Source of the DNA: Megamerina dolium
Taxonomy: Eukaryota; Arthropoda; Insecta; Diptera; Megamerinidae
Assembly (NCBI GenBank): GCA_963854835.1
Contig: OY978525.1
Location: 107,392,917 to 107,456,916 of the forward strand
Length of the DNA stretch: 64,000 nt
Reading direction: 5' to 3'
The translations under genes were made by a program, and so were the position numbers. Each line of letters begins with the position of its first letter. Position 1 is the stretch's first letter. The notes under the pieces are model-generated. The model did not search any database, was not told where the DNA came from, and worked only from the letters and a program-made list of their open reading frames with translations. Below, piece by piece: positions 45,655-57,717 of this stretch.

Positions 45655-46892
45655 TATACCCTGCATATGTAGATTTATATATAAAAAGTTTACTCGAATA
45701 TCCAACTTTTCTTTTATTTCCACTTTTCGAGAAACAATTTTTGCATATACACCCGAAATATGGTTGACTTTGACGAAATAAAAGGATTTTAAGATAATTC
45801 CGAGGCTTAGTATGGGAGCTATATAAAAAGTGGGCGTGGCTTATCACTTTCTAGTAAATCCAATTAATTTTTCAATGTTAATCCACACCTTGAATTTGGT
45901 GTCCTACGTTGGATAGTTTCTAAGTTATGGTGGTTAACATTTTTGTTAAATTTCCTCAACTTTGTATGGGAGCCCCAATAAGAAGTGGGCGTGGTACGCT
46001 GATTTTTCGCCAGATTATTTCCGACTACGATATTAATTTAAGTGTCAATTACGGTTATTGTAGACATAAGATTGCCTAAGTTACAGCTGTTTCAATTTAA
46101 AATTTGTATGGGGGCTACGATAAACACTGGGCGTGGTGCGCCCATTTTCTGTGAGCCTAGTTGCTCGTACAATACTAATCCACACCTTAAATCTCGTTAT
46201 TCTACGCTGAATAGTTTGCAAGTTATAACCGGTAACATTTTTTTTAATTTCCGCAACTTTGTATGGGAGACCCAAAAAGGAGTGGGCGTGGCACATTGAT
46301 TTTCTGCCATATTATTTCTGACTGCCGTGTTAATCTAATTGTCAATTAAGGTTATTCTAGACAGAAGATTGTAGAAGTTACAGCAGTTTCAATTTAAAAG
46401 AAGTACAGACACTTTGTATGGGAGCTACGCTAGAAAGTAGGCGTGGCTCACCCACTTTTGGCGAGGTTATATAGTAGTATAATATAACTCCATGTGCAAA
46501 ATATTGTTGTCCCAAGTGGTATATTGTGTGAGTTATAGCAAGTTAAAGATTTTGAAAATTTCGAGGTTAGTCGCTTTGAATGCTTGGTGTGGGCGTGGTT
46601 ATTAACCGATCATGCCCAATATCAATCCCCTCCGTACCCTTGGATCATAGATTACTTATGCCAAATTTCATCGAAATAGCTCAATATTTACTCAAGTTAT
46701 CGTGCGAACCAGCCAGGTGACAGACAGACGGACGGACGGACGGACGGACGGACGGACATCGTTAAATCGAAAATTTAATCGACGCTGATCACGAATATAT
46801 ATCCATGTCTATATCTCCGGAGATTCCTTCAAGTGGACACAAACATCTGACCGAAATGAATATACCATGCATATTGCATTATGCAGGGTATA
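45655..46892. repeat. Dispersed 1.24 kb repeat with TATACCCTGCATA ends and internal tandem units
   Basis: Starts TATACCCTGCATATG and ends with the inverted ATGCAGGGTATA (46881-46892). Inside, a unit of about 297 bases is repeated in tandem: CAACTTTGTATGGGAG near 45958 recurs near 46255, and AATCCACACCTTGAATTTGG near 45880 recurs as AATCCACACCTTAAATCTCG near 46177. Within units the word GTGGGCGTGGC/T recurs every 150 bases or so. A GGAC microsatellite and CGAAAATTTAATCGACGCTG follow near the right end. I recall similar GGGCGTGGC plus GACGGACGGAC repeats from fly genomes but cannot name the family. No transposase is visible. Confidence 0.75.
46724..46758. repeat. (GGAC)n microsatellite
   Basis: About eight ACGG/GGAC units follow CAGACAG and are part of the dispersed repeat. 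Confidence 0.95.
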
Positions 46893-47490
46893 ATATTGAA
46901 TCTCATATTCATTTATACATTACTCATTAACTTAATTTTAGTTAGCTCTAGTTAACTTTACCATATCAGCTGTTTATGTGTGAAACAATTACTTCATATT
47001 TTTTTTTCCGGTTCGGCTTTTTGTAGCGATAAATATTTTAAAATTAAATAATATCACTAAATAGTTATTGATGATCTATTAAAATAATACAAAATACAAT
47101 ATAAAAGGAATTGAAATAAGAAAGTTTGAAGAAAAATGTGATGAAACTATTCCGCTTTGCTTTCCTTTAGACTTTCCTTTCCTGCTTTCCTTTAGAAAAA
47201 CATATATCCATAATATACCTAATATATTCTGGGTATTTAAAAATTATAAAAAAACCATAGAAAATGTCCTTGTAGAGATCTTAGAACAAAATGCACTCTG
47301 TAAATAAATTCCTGATACCAAAAAATTTTAAGACAGCAATTTTTCGCTTAAAAATATATAAAAAAATAATTAAGTATTGTATATAATATTGGTTTAAAAA
47401 TAATGTAAATACCTATGTAAATGAGTTTCATATACCAAAAATATAATTTTGTTTAAAATTATATGAAAAAAAATAATTCATAGCTTTTCT
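46893..47490. other. AT-rich spacer
   Basis: No gene recognised. Confidence 0.5.
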
Positions 47491-48013
47491 AATAAAGGGG
47501 CGTCTAAACAGGACTTCAATGAAAACAAAAAAAAAAATACCACAAAATGAGTTTATTTATTCAAATGTACTCTCCATCCGTTTGAAGACAATAATTTGCA
47601 CAATCAAGAAGCATTTCGAATGAGTGTTTTATGTCATGTGTAGGGATGGAATAGTTCAGATTGATGGTACAAGCATTGATGGATGGCCTCTACATTCTTA
47701 TAGTGCTTTCCTTTCACGGATGTGAAAATGTATTTTTCCAAACAATGATTGATGGACAAAATGCGATTTTTTGTAAAAAAATCAGTCACACAAGTGTCGA
47801 GTCACACAAGTGTCGATCGATGTGACTGCGTATTATCGTGCAACAGACGCCAACTCATCTTTATTTGTACCGTCACTGTAAACACACTGACACTTTAGGC
47901 TGGATATCACTTCTTTTATTTATCTAACTTTCAAGGAAAAACATATTAATAGGTGACATCACCAAAAAAGGATATTTTGAAAAAGTCCTGTTTATTTTGG
48001 GACACACTATTAT
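47491..48013 (-). mobile_element. Short deleted mariner-type element
   Basis: Left end region GGGGCGTCTAAACAGGACTT and the reverse complement of the right end (TGTGTCCCAAAATAAACAGG then ACTT) share TAAACAGGACTT and a similar outline. On the minus strand a frame ends SFEMLLDCANYCLQTDGEYI, resembling the C-terminal helix of mariner-type transposases (LLDRxxRCIxxxGEYFE). The preceding stretch is poorly kept. A 17-base direct duplication, AGTCACACAAGTGTCG plus one base, lies at about 47785-47818. I read it as an internally deleted, old element. Confidence 0.5.
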
Positions 48014-48436
48014 TATAAATATAAGAAAAGCATCATCAAAAACTCTTGAGATTGTGATGTACAATAATCATCCATATCTTTAAAGCATAATTATTTGATT
48101 CACACGACCGTATAAAAATAAAATCATACGTCATAATTTCAGCTTGTAAGAAAATGTGAGTAATGTGAACACACTCTCAGAATATAGCATGCCGAGTTGT
48201 ATTACGCTTAGTTGTGCTGTTTTTTAATGGATGCCAACAATAACATGCTCTTTAACTATTTTAACATTTTATAATTTTATGACAAGATGATATTACTCCT
48301 TGGGATCCCTCGAATTGTAAATAATCCATGTAACCCCACTTTGTATTTTTTTACAATATTAAAATAATTAATTTTTCATATAGATGGTATCGGATTTAAA
48401 TTTATATTTATATATGTGTCTACACTTTATACTATA
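48014..48436. other. AT-rich spacer
   Basis: Nothing recognised before the SINE target site. Confidence 0.45.
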
Positions 48437-48829
48437 TAGAAGAGATCGGGGTGGGTGCCGTAGCTCAGTGGTTAGTGTGTTCGCCTTCTGATCTGTAGGT
48501 CGTGGTTCAATCCCCGGCTGATGCATAACAAATTTAATATCGATAAGATTTTTCTTTCGAACGGTACCCACCTGTTGGCAAGCAATTGGCAATTCTTCCG
48601 ACAGTAACAACTTGCCATGAAAAAGCTTCTTAAAGAACTTAGTGACAAAGCTCAGAAAAAGTGATGTCACAAGTGTTCTGCCGTTCGGAACCGGCTAAAA
48701 TAAGTAGGTCCCTTCTAATATTGTCCAAAATTTAAGACGCACAACAGTAATGGAAGAGAAGCTCGGCCAATGAGCCCTTTGGGGCTTTATGTGCCACATA
48801 TTTATTTTATTTATTAGAAGAGATCGGGG
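48437..48829 (+). mobile_element. tRNA-derived SINE, complete, with 15-bp target-site duplication
   Basis: TAGAAGAGATCGGGG is present at 48437-48451 and 48815-48829, exactly flanking a 363-base unit. The unit starts TGGGTGCCGTAGCTCAGTGG, where TAGCTCAGTGG matches the Pol III A box (48461-48471). GGTTCAATCCC (48504-48514) matches the B box, 33 bases after the A box. The body runs through CGATAAGATTTTTCTTTCGA, ACGGTACCCACCTGTTGGCA and GGAACCGGCTAAAATAAGTA. It ends GCCACATATTTATTTTATTT with no long poly-A. The minus-strand frame through the head encodes a string like GIEPRPTDQKANTLTTE, which is an artefact of the tRNA-like head. Confidence 0.93.
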
Positions 48830-49689
48830 CAATTCGGATGAGTGGTTCCTTATTTCTGTAAACATAATCTAAAGATGAAATGTCGCAAGTGTGAATATGT
48901 CTTTGGTTAAGCATTTCTCAGCGAAGTAACCACATATGATCAATTCATTAATTCAAAATGGCCTCCAATCTTCGATTTTGATATATATTTTGTTGAAACT
49001 CATATAGTTAACTCAGCTAATATCGGATCATATTAAAACTGGACGATGCACATGATAATTGTGTTCGTTCACATTCTTCTCACTAATGAATAATGAAAAA
49101 CGATTAAGATAAATCAAAACTCTCTATGTAACATGAATGAGACAGCAAAAATGTTTTGCTTTCGAATTATAAATCTTTAAATAAGTTTAATAGCTGTTCA
49201 CCAAGAAGTGATTGAATTTGCTTCAGTCTCCTCTATATGATTTTAATTTATTAAATATTCTTATAGCATCAAGTTCTTATTATCAATTGTTGGTACTAAC
49301 TATGTATACATATCGTAGGTTCACAGTACGAAAAAAAAATCAACATGCTCATTAATCAAGAAAGTTATTTTGACAGCAATTGAAATATACAAATATGTAC
49401 CTACACTGTACATTTATATATACATATTTACTGTATGTATTTATATACAGATAGAGTGTATTAAAATAATTTATTACTTATACAACATATTTTTATAAGT
49501 TCGATACTAATAGAATTTGACATCATCATAAGCCACACTCAATTGTATATAACCAAAATGATTTTACGAAAAATTTCTTGTCGATTTTAGACAGATTTTG
49601 TTAAAAAGACAAATTGTACTATAATTTTATATTTTCATATTTTACATTCTGTAGTAGATTTGTCAATTTCTGTGTCATTTCAAAGTTTT
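48830..49689. other. AT-rich spacer
   Basis: Nothing recognised between the SINE and the mariner relic. Confidence 0.5.
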
Positions 49690-50760
49690 AATGTTAGCCA
49701 CTGCGTTGAAGTGTAAACAACAAAGTTTTTTTGAGCATCGAATATGTAGAGTTTTGTAACAACGAAACGTAATTTGCGAGAAGGATTACTTCTTTGATTA
49801 CATTTGCAAAAATCTGCAGCTGTACGTCGTTCGTCGTACGTTGCAGAAAACTTATGGTGTGCATGCTCCAACGATTTCAACTTGTGAGTAGTGGTTCAGA
49901 CGATTCAGAAGTGGTGATTTCAACACAGAAGGCAAGGAGAGGGCTGGTCAGCCATGAAATTTTTGAATATGAAGAATTGGAAGCATTACTCGACCAAGAT
50001 TGTTGTCAAATGCGAAAAGATCTCGAAGAATTCTTGGAAGTGACTCAATCAACCATTTCTGAACATTTAAAAGCAGCAGAATTCATTCAGAGGCAAAGAA
50101 ATTGGGTGCCACATGAAGTGTGAAGCCAAGAGACGTTGAAAGGCGATTATGCAATTCAGAAATGTTACTCGAACGATACAAAAAGTAGTCGTTTTTGCAT
50201 TGGATTTTTACTGGTGACGAAAAATGGAATCATTACGACAACGCGAAGTACAGGAAATCATATGTGAAGCACAGCCAATCTCTGAAATTAACGGCAAAGC
50301 AGTATATTCATAGCGCGAAAGTAATGCCCTGCATTTGATGGGAACAGAACAGTGTGTGTTTTATTATGAGCTATTGAAATTGGGTCAAACGATCACAGGT
50401 GACCTGTATCGAACACAATTGCTTCTTTTGAAGAAAAGCAATAGCCGAAAAACGATTAACACCCGGCCTCATGTTGTAAGTCCGTTGAAAAATTATTTGG
50501 AAAACAGCGGCTGTGAAGTTTAACTTTACCATCCTATAGCAGTCAGAAGAGGCAATCTCTTCTGACTGACATTTATTTAGATCGATGTAGAATGCATTCA
50601 ATGGAATGCGCTTCACTGCGGAACAGGATATCCGAAATTGACTTGATTCACTTTTGGCCTAAAAAAATAAGCAGTTGTTTAGCTACCAGAAAGATGGGAA
50701 AAAGTCATGGCTAACGATGGCCAATACTGTCTTCATAAATTTTGTTATTGAAATATAGAG
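49690..50760 (+). pseudogene. Mariner transposase, broken, second member of the 17-18 kb family
   Basis: Plus-strand reading order: DYICKNLQLYV and TLQKTYGVHAPTISTCE, stop, WFRRFRSGDFNTEGKERAGQ, then in another frame EYEELEALLDQDCCQM, LEVTQSTISEHLKAAEFIQR and QRNWVPHEV (frame 49794-50123). TGDEKWNHYDNAK near 50210-50245 carries the first catalytic Asp. YYELLKLGQTITGDLYRTQL follows (frame 50335-50523). NTRPHVVSPLKNYLENSGCE lacks the HDN that carries the second Asp, because the codons before NTRPHV are deleted. The third Asp block (HPPYSPDxAxxDY) is deleted. LPERWEKVMANDGQY near 50690-50735 is the C-terminus. Inactive. Confidence 0.9.
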
Positions 50761-51000
50761 AAAAAATTTAAATTTAATGATAGTCCCAAAATATATGCTT
50801 ATTTCTGAAAAGAGTTCATACGACACTCAAAAAAACTGAAGCAATGGAAATTTCAGAATATTGGTTTTAACTTTTCATAATGAAGCTAAAATTCATGAAT
50901 ATTAACTAGAAACTAATTTATTCAAAAAAATAAAAAGATAACAGAATTTGATACATTTTCGATGTATATCAAAAAATACTTGCGTATTTTGTCGTGCATG

Positions 51001-51164
51001 CAGTGGCGTAACCAAGGGAGGAGATCAGGGGGAAATATACCCCCTTAGCCGATGGATTTCTTAAAAAAAAAAAATTAATCATTAATTAATCATTGATTAA
51101 CATTGTTTTCTTATACATCTTTTTCATCTTATCCCACCATGCCATAATCTTGGCTACGCCAATG
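51001..51164. mobile_element. Short inverted-repeat element with CAGTGGCGTA ends (hAT-like MITE)
   Basis: CAGTGGCGTAACCAAG at 51001-51016 pairs with CTTGGCTACGCCAATG at 51149-51164 (the reverse complement CATTGGCGTAGCCAAG differs at two positions). The element is 164 bases, with an inner near-palindrome around GGGGGAAATATACCCCC. The flanking octamers CGTGCATG and CGCGTACG differ only by transitions, which would fit a decayed 8-bp duplication as hAT elements make. Classification is inferred. Confidence 0.6.
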
Positions 51165-51236
51165 CGCGTACGTGTTGCTTTATATTGCCTAATATCTCTA
51201 AATCAAATATTCAACTAGTTATCAACTAGTTATGTC

Positions 51237-51297
51237 TATTTTCTATAGTCTATTATATAGTCTATTCTATAGTCTATTATACATATATAGTCTATTT
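51237..51297. repeat. Imperfect TATAGTCTATT tandem array
   Basis: About five copies of an 11-14 base unit (TATAGTCTATT with TATA or CTAT spacers). Confidence 0.8.
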
Positions 51298-51299
51298 AA

Positions 51300-51660
51300 T
51301 TATAGTGCTAAACTAGTTCCAGACAAAATTTGAAACACATACTTCCAATTGTCCTCGGTTTATCTTCATATTTTGATTGTACGAATGTCGCATCTGTTAC
51401 ACAGAAAATGCTCACATCTTTAAGTTTAAGAACAACCAGCACTGTCTCTGATTTCAAATCGCTTTCAATATGTATGTGTAACAGTAAAGTTCATTTATGT
51501 CATTTATACAACAGGTTTTTTACTTTAAAGCACTTTTACAGAAAGTATTTTATGATAATGTGATCCATAAAGAGTGTTGAAGTGATATGCGTGTTGTTGT
51601 TCTCTTCTAAATGCATAACAGAGAAAATACTAGTAGCTATATATACCATACGAGTATATA
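51300..51660. other. Spacer
   Basis: No gene or element recognised. A plus-strand frame at 51330-51563 has no family resemblance. Confidence 0.4.
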
Positions 51661-52046
51661 TACATTCTGTCAAATAAGTACCCGGAAATTCTCCCGATTT
51701 ATACCAATCGTAAACTTGAGTTTTCGACATGGTTGAATCACCAAATGTTTTTTTTTCAACATTTCCAACGTTTTGGCACAAGAAATTTCGTTTGAAACAC
51801 AAAATTTCACACAAACTCTTTGTTCGATATTTTTATCCATAGTAAAAATCGCAACGCACACAAAAGGTTGACTTGTTCCTAATGACGCCGTAACCAAACT
51901 AAATGACACATAGCAATAAAAATTCACAGAATAGTGGCTGACAGTTGTGCCAACCTGGGAAAACATTTTTTTTTTTTGAAATATTCTCAGAGGGAAAATT
52001 AAAAATGAGAATTTCCGATTTCCGGATACTTATTTGACAGAATGTA
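51661..52046 (-). mobile_element. Mariner-derived deletion element (MITE) keeping the transposase N-terminus
   Basis: TACATTCTGTCAAATAAGTA at 51661 is mirrored by TACTTATTTGACAGAATGTA ending at 52046, and the next bases CCCGGAAAT/TCCGGAAAT also match, giving roughly 27 bp of inverted repeat including the TA target. On the minus strand an ATG frame reads MDKNIEQRVCVKFCVSNEIS, then CAKTLEMLKKK, continuing in a shifted frame as GDSTMSKTQVYDWYKSGEF. This is the start of a mariner-like transposase (first DNA-binding helices). Everything after that, including the catalytic domain, is deleted. Total 386 bases. Confidence 0.9.
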
Positions 52047-53551
52047 CGTACTTAGTCGTATAAAACTGGTATTATACATATTCTATAAATATGTGTGTAT
52101 GACTGTAGAATAAAAATTTAATTAAAAATAGAACCATAGCTTGTCATTTTAGCATGTTCACTAGAACAACGGTCATTCTGATATTGTTGCTGCTGATAAC
52201 AAACGATGAGCACTATATTGATATTCAATTCTATTCTATATATAATTTAGTATAGCTGATAAAAAGCTTAGAAATGTTATTTTCAAATGAAGTAACATCC
52301 ATATAAGCAATATATTTGCATATAAATACAAAATAAAAAATAATATTTAATTTAATTTTTTAATTTCTGTTTTTAATTAGAAATTACATACATATGAAAT
52401 ATGAAATTGTTACTATTTATGTAGTTTGCGTTTTGAAAAAATTCATTGAACTTCAAAAGTCTTACAAATAGTCAATATTTTCAGTCAATATTTTCAGAAA
52501 GATGCATATAAGTCCCTTATAGTCTAAGTTCCAATAGTCAAAGTTTATTCATGGCAAACAATCACTGGCGAAGTGATCGCTATTTATTTAACAGCAGATG
52601 AACACAGCATTAAAGAAAAAAATACTTGTGTTTAAAATATATTTTGAACCTTGGATCTTAAGCACAAAAGCCAAGCTTATTAAAAATTGTATAGTATTGC
52701 TCATATTACAGAACTCACTTTTTACGTGCAAATTCTTGTACATGTTTCTATTTTTCTAAGTAAAAAATCAAGTGATATTTCATACATGACATACTGTTTA
52801 TAGGTTTAAGAAAAACACCCTTTGCTTAGTGCTTTAAATATATTTTTTACTTTTTCTGCTTGTCTAACACCGGTTGCCGGCTTTTGTTATTTGCATACAC
52901 CCATATGGCGTTTCGGTGAAAAAATAAAAAACTGATATAAATGACGTACGAAACTATATTTTATATATAGAAAGCTTTATTTTGAAAAAATTCCATTCAT
53001 TGAAAATTGCAAACTGAATAATTAAATGTCACAATAAGAGGTAAAAGAAACAAACACTATGGTTAAGTGGAACGAACAGAGAGCTACAGATAGATCGTTA
53101 ATGGTTTATTCAATTTTACCATTAAATACACATTTATTCAATTACCCTTTGTAGAAAGTAACAATAATAAAAACATTTTAGTCCGATCAAATTAGTCAAT
53201 ATAACACGTTTTCCATGAACAACAATTTGGTTTAAAGTAGTTGAGGCAAAAGTCAGGCTTTTCGACCTCAAAAATAATAATAGGGGACGGTATTGCAGGT
53301 GGTAAATGTCATTTATTTTGTATTTAATGCGTTGGTAGGGCTGGTTGAAGTTATATGTTGTTTAAATTTAATGTCAAGAAAGTTTTCTAGAAAGAAATGA
53401 CAGCTCTAATTGTGAAATATACATTCCAACTGAACACATGGTATTTTTTTTTTTTTGTATTGAAAATGTTTTTTAAAACTATTTTTTAAATTGCCATTGA
53501 ATTCAGAAATTTTGAATCAATTTTTCGCGTATAGTAATAAAAAAAAACGGC
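52047..53551. other. AT-rich spacer
   Basis: No gene recognised. CACCGGTTGCCGG near 52867 is a lone GC-rich patch. Confidence 0.5.
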
Positions 53552-53875
53552 TGGGTGCCGTGGCTCAGTGGTTAGTGTGTTGGCCTTCTGATCTGTAGGT
53601 CGTGGTTCAATCCCCGACTGATGCATAACAAATTTAATATCGATAAGATTTTTCTTTCGAATGGTACCCACCTGTCGGCAAGCAATTGGCAATTCTCTGT
53701 GACAAAGCTCAGAAAAAGTGATGTCACAAGTGTTCTGCCGTTCGGAACCGGCTAAAATAAGTAGATTCCTTCTAATACTGTCCAAATTTAAGACGCACAA
53801 CAGTAATGGAAGAGAAGCTCGGCCAATGAGCCCTTTGGGGTTTTAAGAGCCACATATTTATTTTATTTTTAATAA
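53552..53875 (+). mobile_element. tRNA-derived SINE, near-complete with internal deletion
   Basis: Nearly identical to the 48.45 kb copy from TGGGTGCCGTGGCTCAGTGG (A box) and GGTTCAATCCC (B box) through GAGCCACATATTTATTTTAT. It lacks about 50 bases in the body: the sequence goes from GGCAATTCT directly to CTGTGACAAAGCTCAG, omitting the TTGCCATGAAAAAGC segment. It is bordered by A-rich sequence (AATAAAAAAAA on both sides), so a target-site duplication is possible but ambiguous. Confidence 0.9.
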
Positions 53876-53879
53876 AAAA

Positions 53880-56800
53880 AAAAAAAAAAAATAATAATAA
53901 TAAAACACAATTGTATTCATTGCAACTCTGATGAATCAGTACTGGACGAACAATCTACGATGACTTTTTTTTTTATCTTCAATAATTACTTGAATTCCAA
54001 CTCAAAACTAGTGTTGTTTTTGCATTTTTGATAATCGTTTTTAGAAATCATTCAGTTTCTCATAGCTCATAACTTTAACTCATAAAATTTCCATTTCAAT
54101 TAAAAATTGGTTTCGACAAAAATGTAGCTTCATTACTTCACCATCAAATAGATATAAAAAAATTTGTTTATCTTAAATTACATTCTTTAGCCAAAATATA
54201 AACATAATCCCAATCTGCGACACTATCCCCTAATAATAAAAACGCCCATTGCAGCTAGGATAAATCTTTAAATTAATAAATTCTACTTATTTTTTTTTTT
54301 TTTTTGAATTACATAAAAATGAAATAATCAATAATTATTCAAGCAAATATCGATAATACTAACATATCTGTGTGCAAATAGAACGACACAGAGGTCAAGT
54401 TGATTTGATTTTTATTTTAATATAAATTTTAAATAGAACAAATTTATTAAATTGATTAAATGCATCAAAAAATAATGAAATAATTTTGTTGCAATGTTCT
54501 TCCTTTTCCTTTTCTTCTTAATTATAATATTTTTGACGCAGAAATAAATATATTATCGATAAGTAACATCTCTGTATAGTAGAAAAGTATGAAAATAATT
54601 GGCAGCACTGCACTGAACTAAGCAAATTAGATTTCAGCGTTATAATTATACTCATATATAATTATATTTTAGTATATTTTTTATTGTTTTGCCATATATA
54701 TATAGCGCTACTAGCTAAGTACGAGTATCGAATAAAACACGCCTAATATTTAGTAAACCGCAATGATCATTCAGAAGCTTGATTGGCTCTGAAATACCAG
54801 CAGAGTAGAGTTACATCACTCTAATTTGTTTATGATCCAATGTATTTAAATATGTTTATGTACCTTGAAGGTAATCAATGTGTCATCAAAAATAATTACG
54901 TATGTATCTACGTATTCTCAAAAACATCTCAAAGCAATTAAGTAAGCATCAATTGAAATATTGTATATGATCAATAATAATAACAAATATCATTTTCAAT
55001 AATATGTATAGAGGGGTATTTATTAACGTGGGTCAAATTAAATGGAACAAAATTTCAATGATTTGTTTTGTGATGGATAGAAAATATTTCAACTTTAAAA
55101 TTAAAGTCAATTTCACACACTTAAATTTCAAAACTAATTTCAAAACAGATTTTGAAAAATTTTGAGCTTGCTTTAAAACTTATTTTCGTGGCTATGTCAT
55201 GGTTTATATTTTATTAAGCTCTAAAAAGTGGTATTGCATCTATAATATAATATCTGTTAGAAATGAGCTAATTTCTTTGGCGCCGTCTTCAGAAAGGAAT
55301 TCCTTATTCAGTTTTAGTGCTTTCTTTTCAGTCGGCTCTATTTCTTTCTGGTTTTAAATATAATCGTCTTTTTGATTTAATGTAGTTTCACATTCATTTT
55401 GTAGGGGAACCACCTAAGGGGTAAAAATAGGGGATAAGTATCTTCAGGAATTATATTGGGGAAAAAAATATAAATGGGGTCAGTAGTACATTTCACTACT
55501 ATAGGGCCAATTTCTGGTCAGCTTTGGTATCATTTATCGAATTTAATGCGTTTTTACGTACATTTTATATAGGAGCTCGCTAAAGTCAGTCTTATATTTA
55601 AACGCAATAGGGACGATTCGTAGATATCTATTTCGATAGGTAATTTGAACTTGGACCTCAAGTCATAAATCTGGATTTTGATATAACTTCCATAAGAAAA
55701 ATTTTTATATTTTTCGCTGAACTAGGATTAGAATAGTTGTCTCACCCTAATCTATGGTATTATATGTGTATGGATATATGTAAAATAATAGTACTTATTT
55801 TCTACCACATGTTATATTATTTCTGTAGTGATTCCCATATAAGTGTGTGTGTATATATCTAGATGGGTGGGTACGAGTATTATAAACAATTTAGTACCCA
55901 ACTACAGTTACTCATAATGATTGCTTTTTTATTTAATGTAGATAGTACTCTTTCTTCAATTATACTACATACACATTCATACTTAAAAAACGTGTATATA
56001 GTTATATTTAGATGCCCTTCTAATGGAATGAGTTGTATTTTGATGCCGTATCCTCACGATTATAGCAAAAAAATATTTATAATAGAATAAGGGGGAAAAA
56101 GGGAAAAAATAATCCAATAATTAATATTAAATATTTAAACATTTCATTAGAATAAAATTTCAAAATCAACTACACTTTAAACCCTTTGCAGTGGAATGGC
56201 ATCATACATACTAGCGGCTTCATATTTAAACACACTATGTTGTATATTGAATAATTCCATTCTATATACCACAAGTAGATACATTATTCTAACTCTTGTT
56301 GATAAAATAATTATTTGTATTTTATTATCTAATTTCAAAGTGCACTTGAAAAAGCACTCGTCCCCCGAAGGGTTAATAGTTATTTTATAATTCAAAATAT
56401 AAAAGCATGAGAAACTTGTTTAAAAGGTTTATACATTGAAATTATAGTTCCAAAAAAAAAAAAATTGTACGAATATTATGAATAACGATTATTTATTGCA
56501 ATTGTTAATTCATTAAAAAATAATAAAAATATACAGTGGTTGATAGAAACGAAACTACTACACATTGAATCGAAAAAATAGCAGAAAAAATACTATCTGG
56601 ATTTATAAAAAAATTGCCAATAAATATTAAAAATTTTTTATTAACACTGAGAGGTAATTCAACAGATCCTATAGCATGTTAGTAAATGTGTATGCATAGC
56701 CATCGCCATCATCATCATCATCATTATTATTACATTTGTGTAGTCAATTCAAATACACGAGAACTGTTGAATTATTACATTGAAATTGAAATCATTTTTT

Positions 56801-57715
56801 GAGAAATAATCCTTTAAACTACTTAGTTAGTTGTATATAATTAACACATTCATAATTTCAGTTAGTATTAAATTTCATGGATTTTAATTTAAAATAATGC
56901 TTTCATAAGAATTTTAAATGAATAATTTGGGTACTTACTTTCAATGCTACTATGCTTACTATTAATTTTGCAATTATCAGAAGCAAAAGTTTTACATAAA
57001 TTCACATAATTTACTTAAAATAGTACACATTGAAGTGAAGGTTTTAATTGATTAACAAACTAATGTTAAAATTAAAATTTAAATAAAAAATAAAAGTAAT
57101 ATCATAATAACCATTCTAGAAATATAATTATATAATTTATTATGAAAATATAATTATGAATTATAATAACAGGGATGGTTCATATTTTCATTAAAAAGTA
57201 GTATTTGGCTTCAATAAATCATAACTGAAAATTTAAAAACCTTTAAATCAGTAAAAAGCTATTCAAAAAGCAGTTCAATGGTTATCGACATTGCTATTCT
57301 CTTCAAATATTTTAGTATACCTATACTATACTGTACTACAAAGTGTTAAATGAAATTTGGATAACTATAAAATTGACTACGTATTTGCTGCTGAAGCAGC
57401 CACTTCCACAACTATGACTCAATGCTTAGTTTTGATCATTCAATTAATTGATTAATTTACTGATGATCTTTGATATTGTTGTCATATTTTTAAGATTTCT
57501 TATGCTTTGGCGTTGATTTTTGAATTTCTCTTATAGCTCAATAATATCTGTTAATTAAAAATATCTATAGAGATGGAGATACAAATACATATGTCATATG
57601 ATATATTTACGATTTTATTATAAAAGTCGTTATTTTTTGCTATTTTTATTATTTATCTTTATGCTTATGTTTGATTATTAACTATATGAATATTATTAAA
57701 ATCAATAAAAATATA
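53880..57715. other. Long AT-rich spacer
   Basis: An A-run and (AAT)n follow the SINE at 53876-53905, and an (ATC)n run lies at 56707-56725. Otherwise A/T-rich, with random short frames (for example 55863-56090 and 56177-56395). No gene, RNA or element ends recognised. Confidence 0.5.
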
Positions 57716-57717
57716 TA

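Noticed and set aside
48452..48525. Possible tRNA gene with good A and B boxes
   Set aside because: The acceptor and anticodon stems do not fold well, and the sequence continues into a 363-bp SINE with a target-site duplication. A second copy at 53552 has the same extension.
48368..48670. Minus-strand frames with GIEPRPTDQKANTLTTE (also at 53486-53800)
   Set aside because: They are the reverse complement of the tRNA-like SINE head. The shared peptide reflects shared SINE sequence, not a gene.
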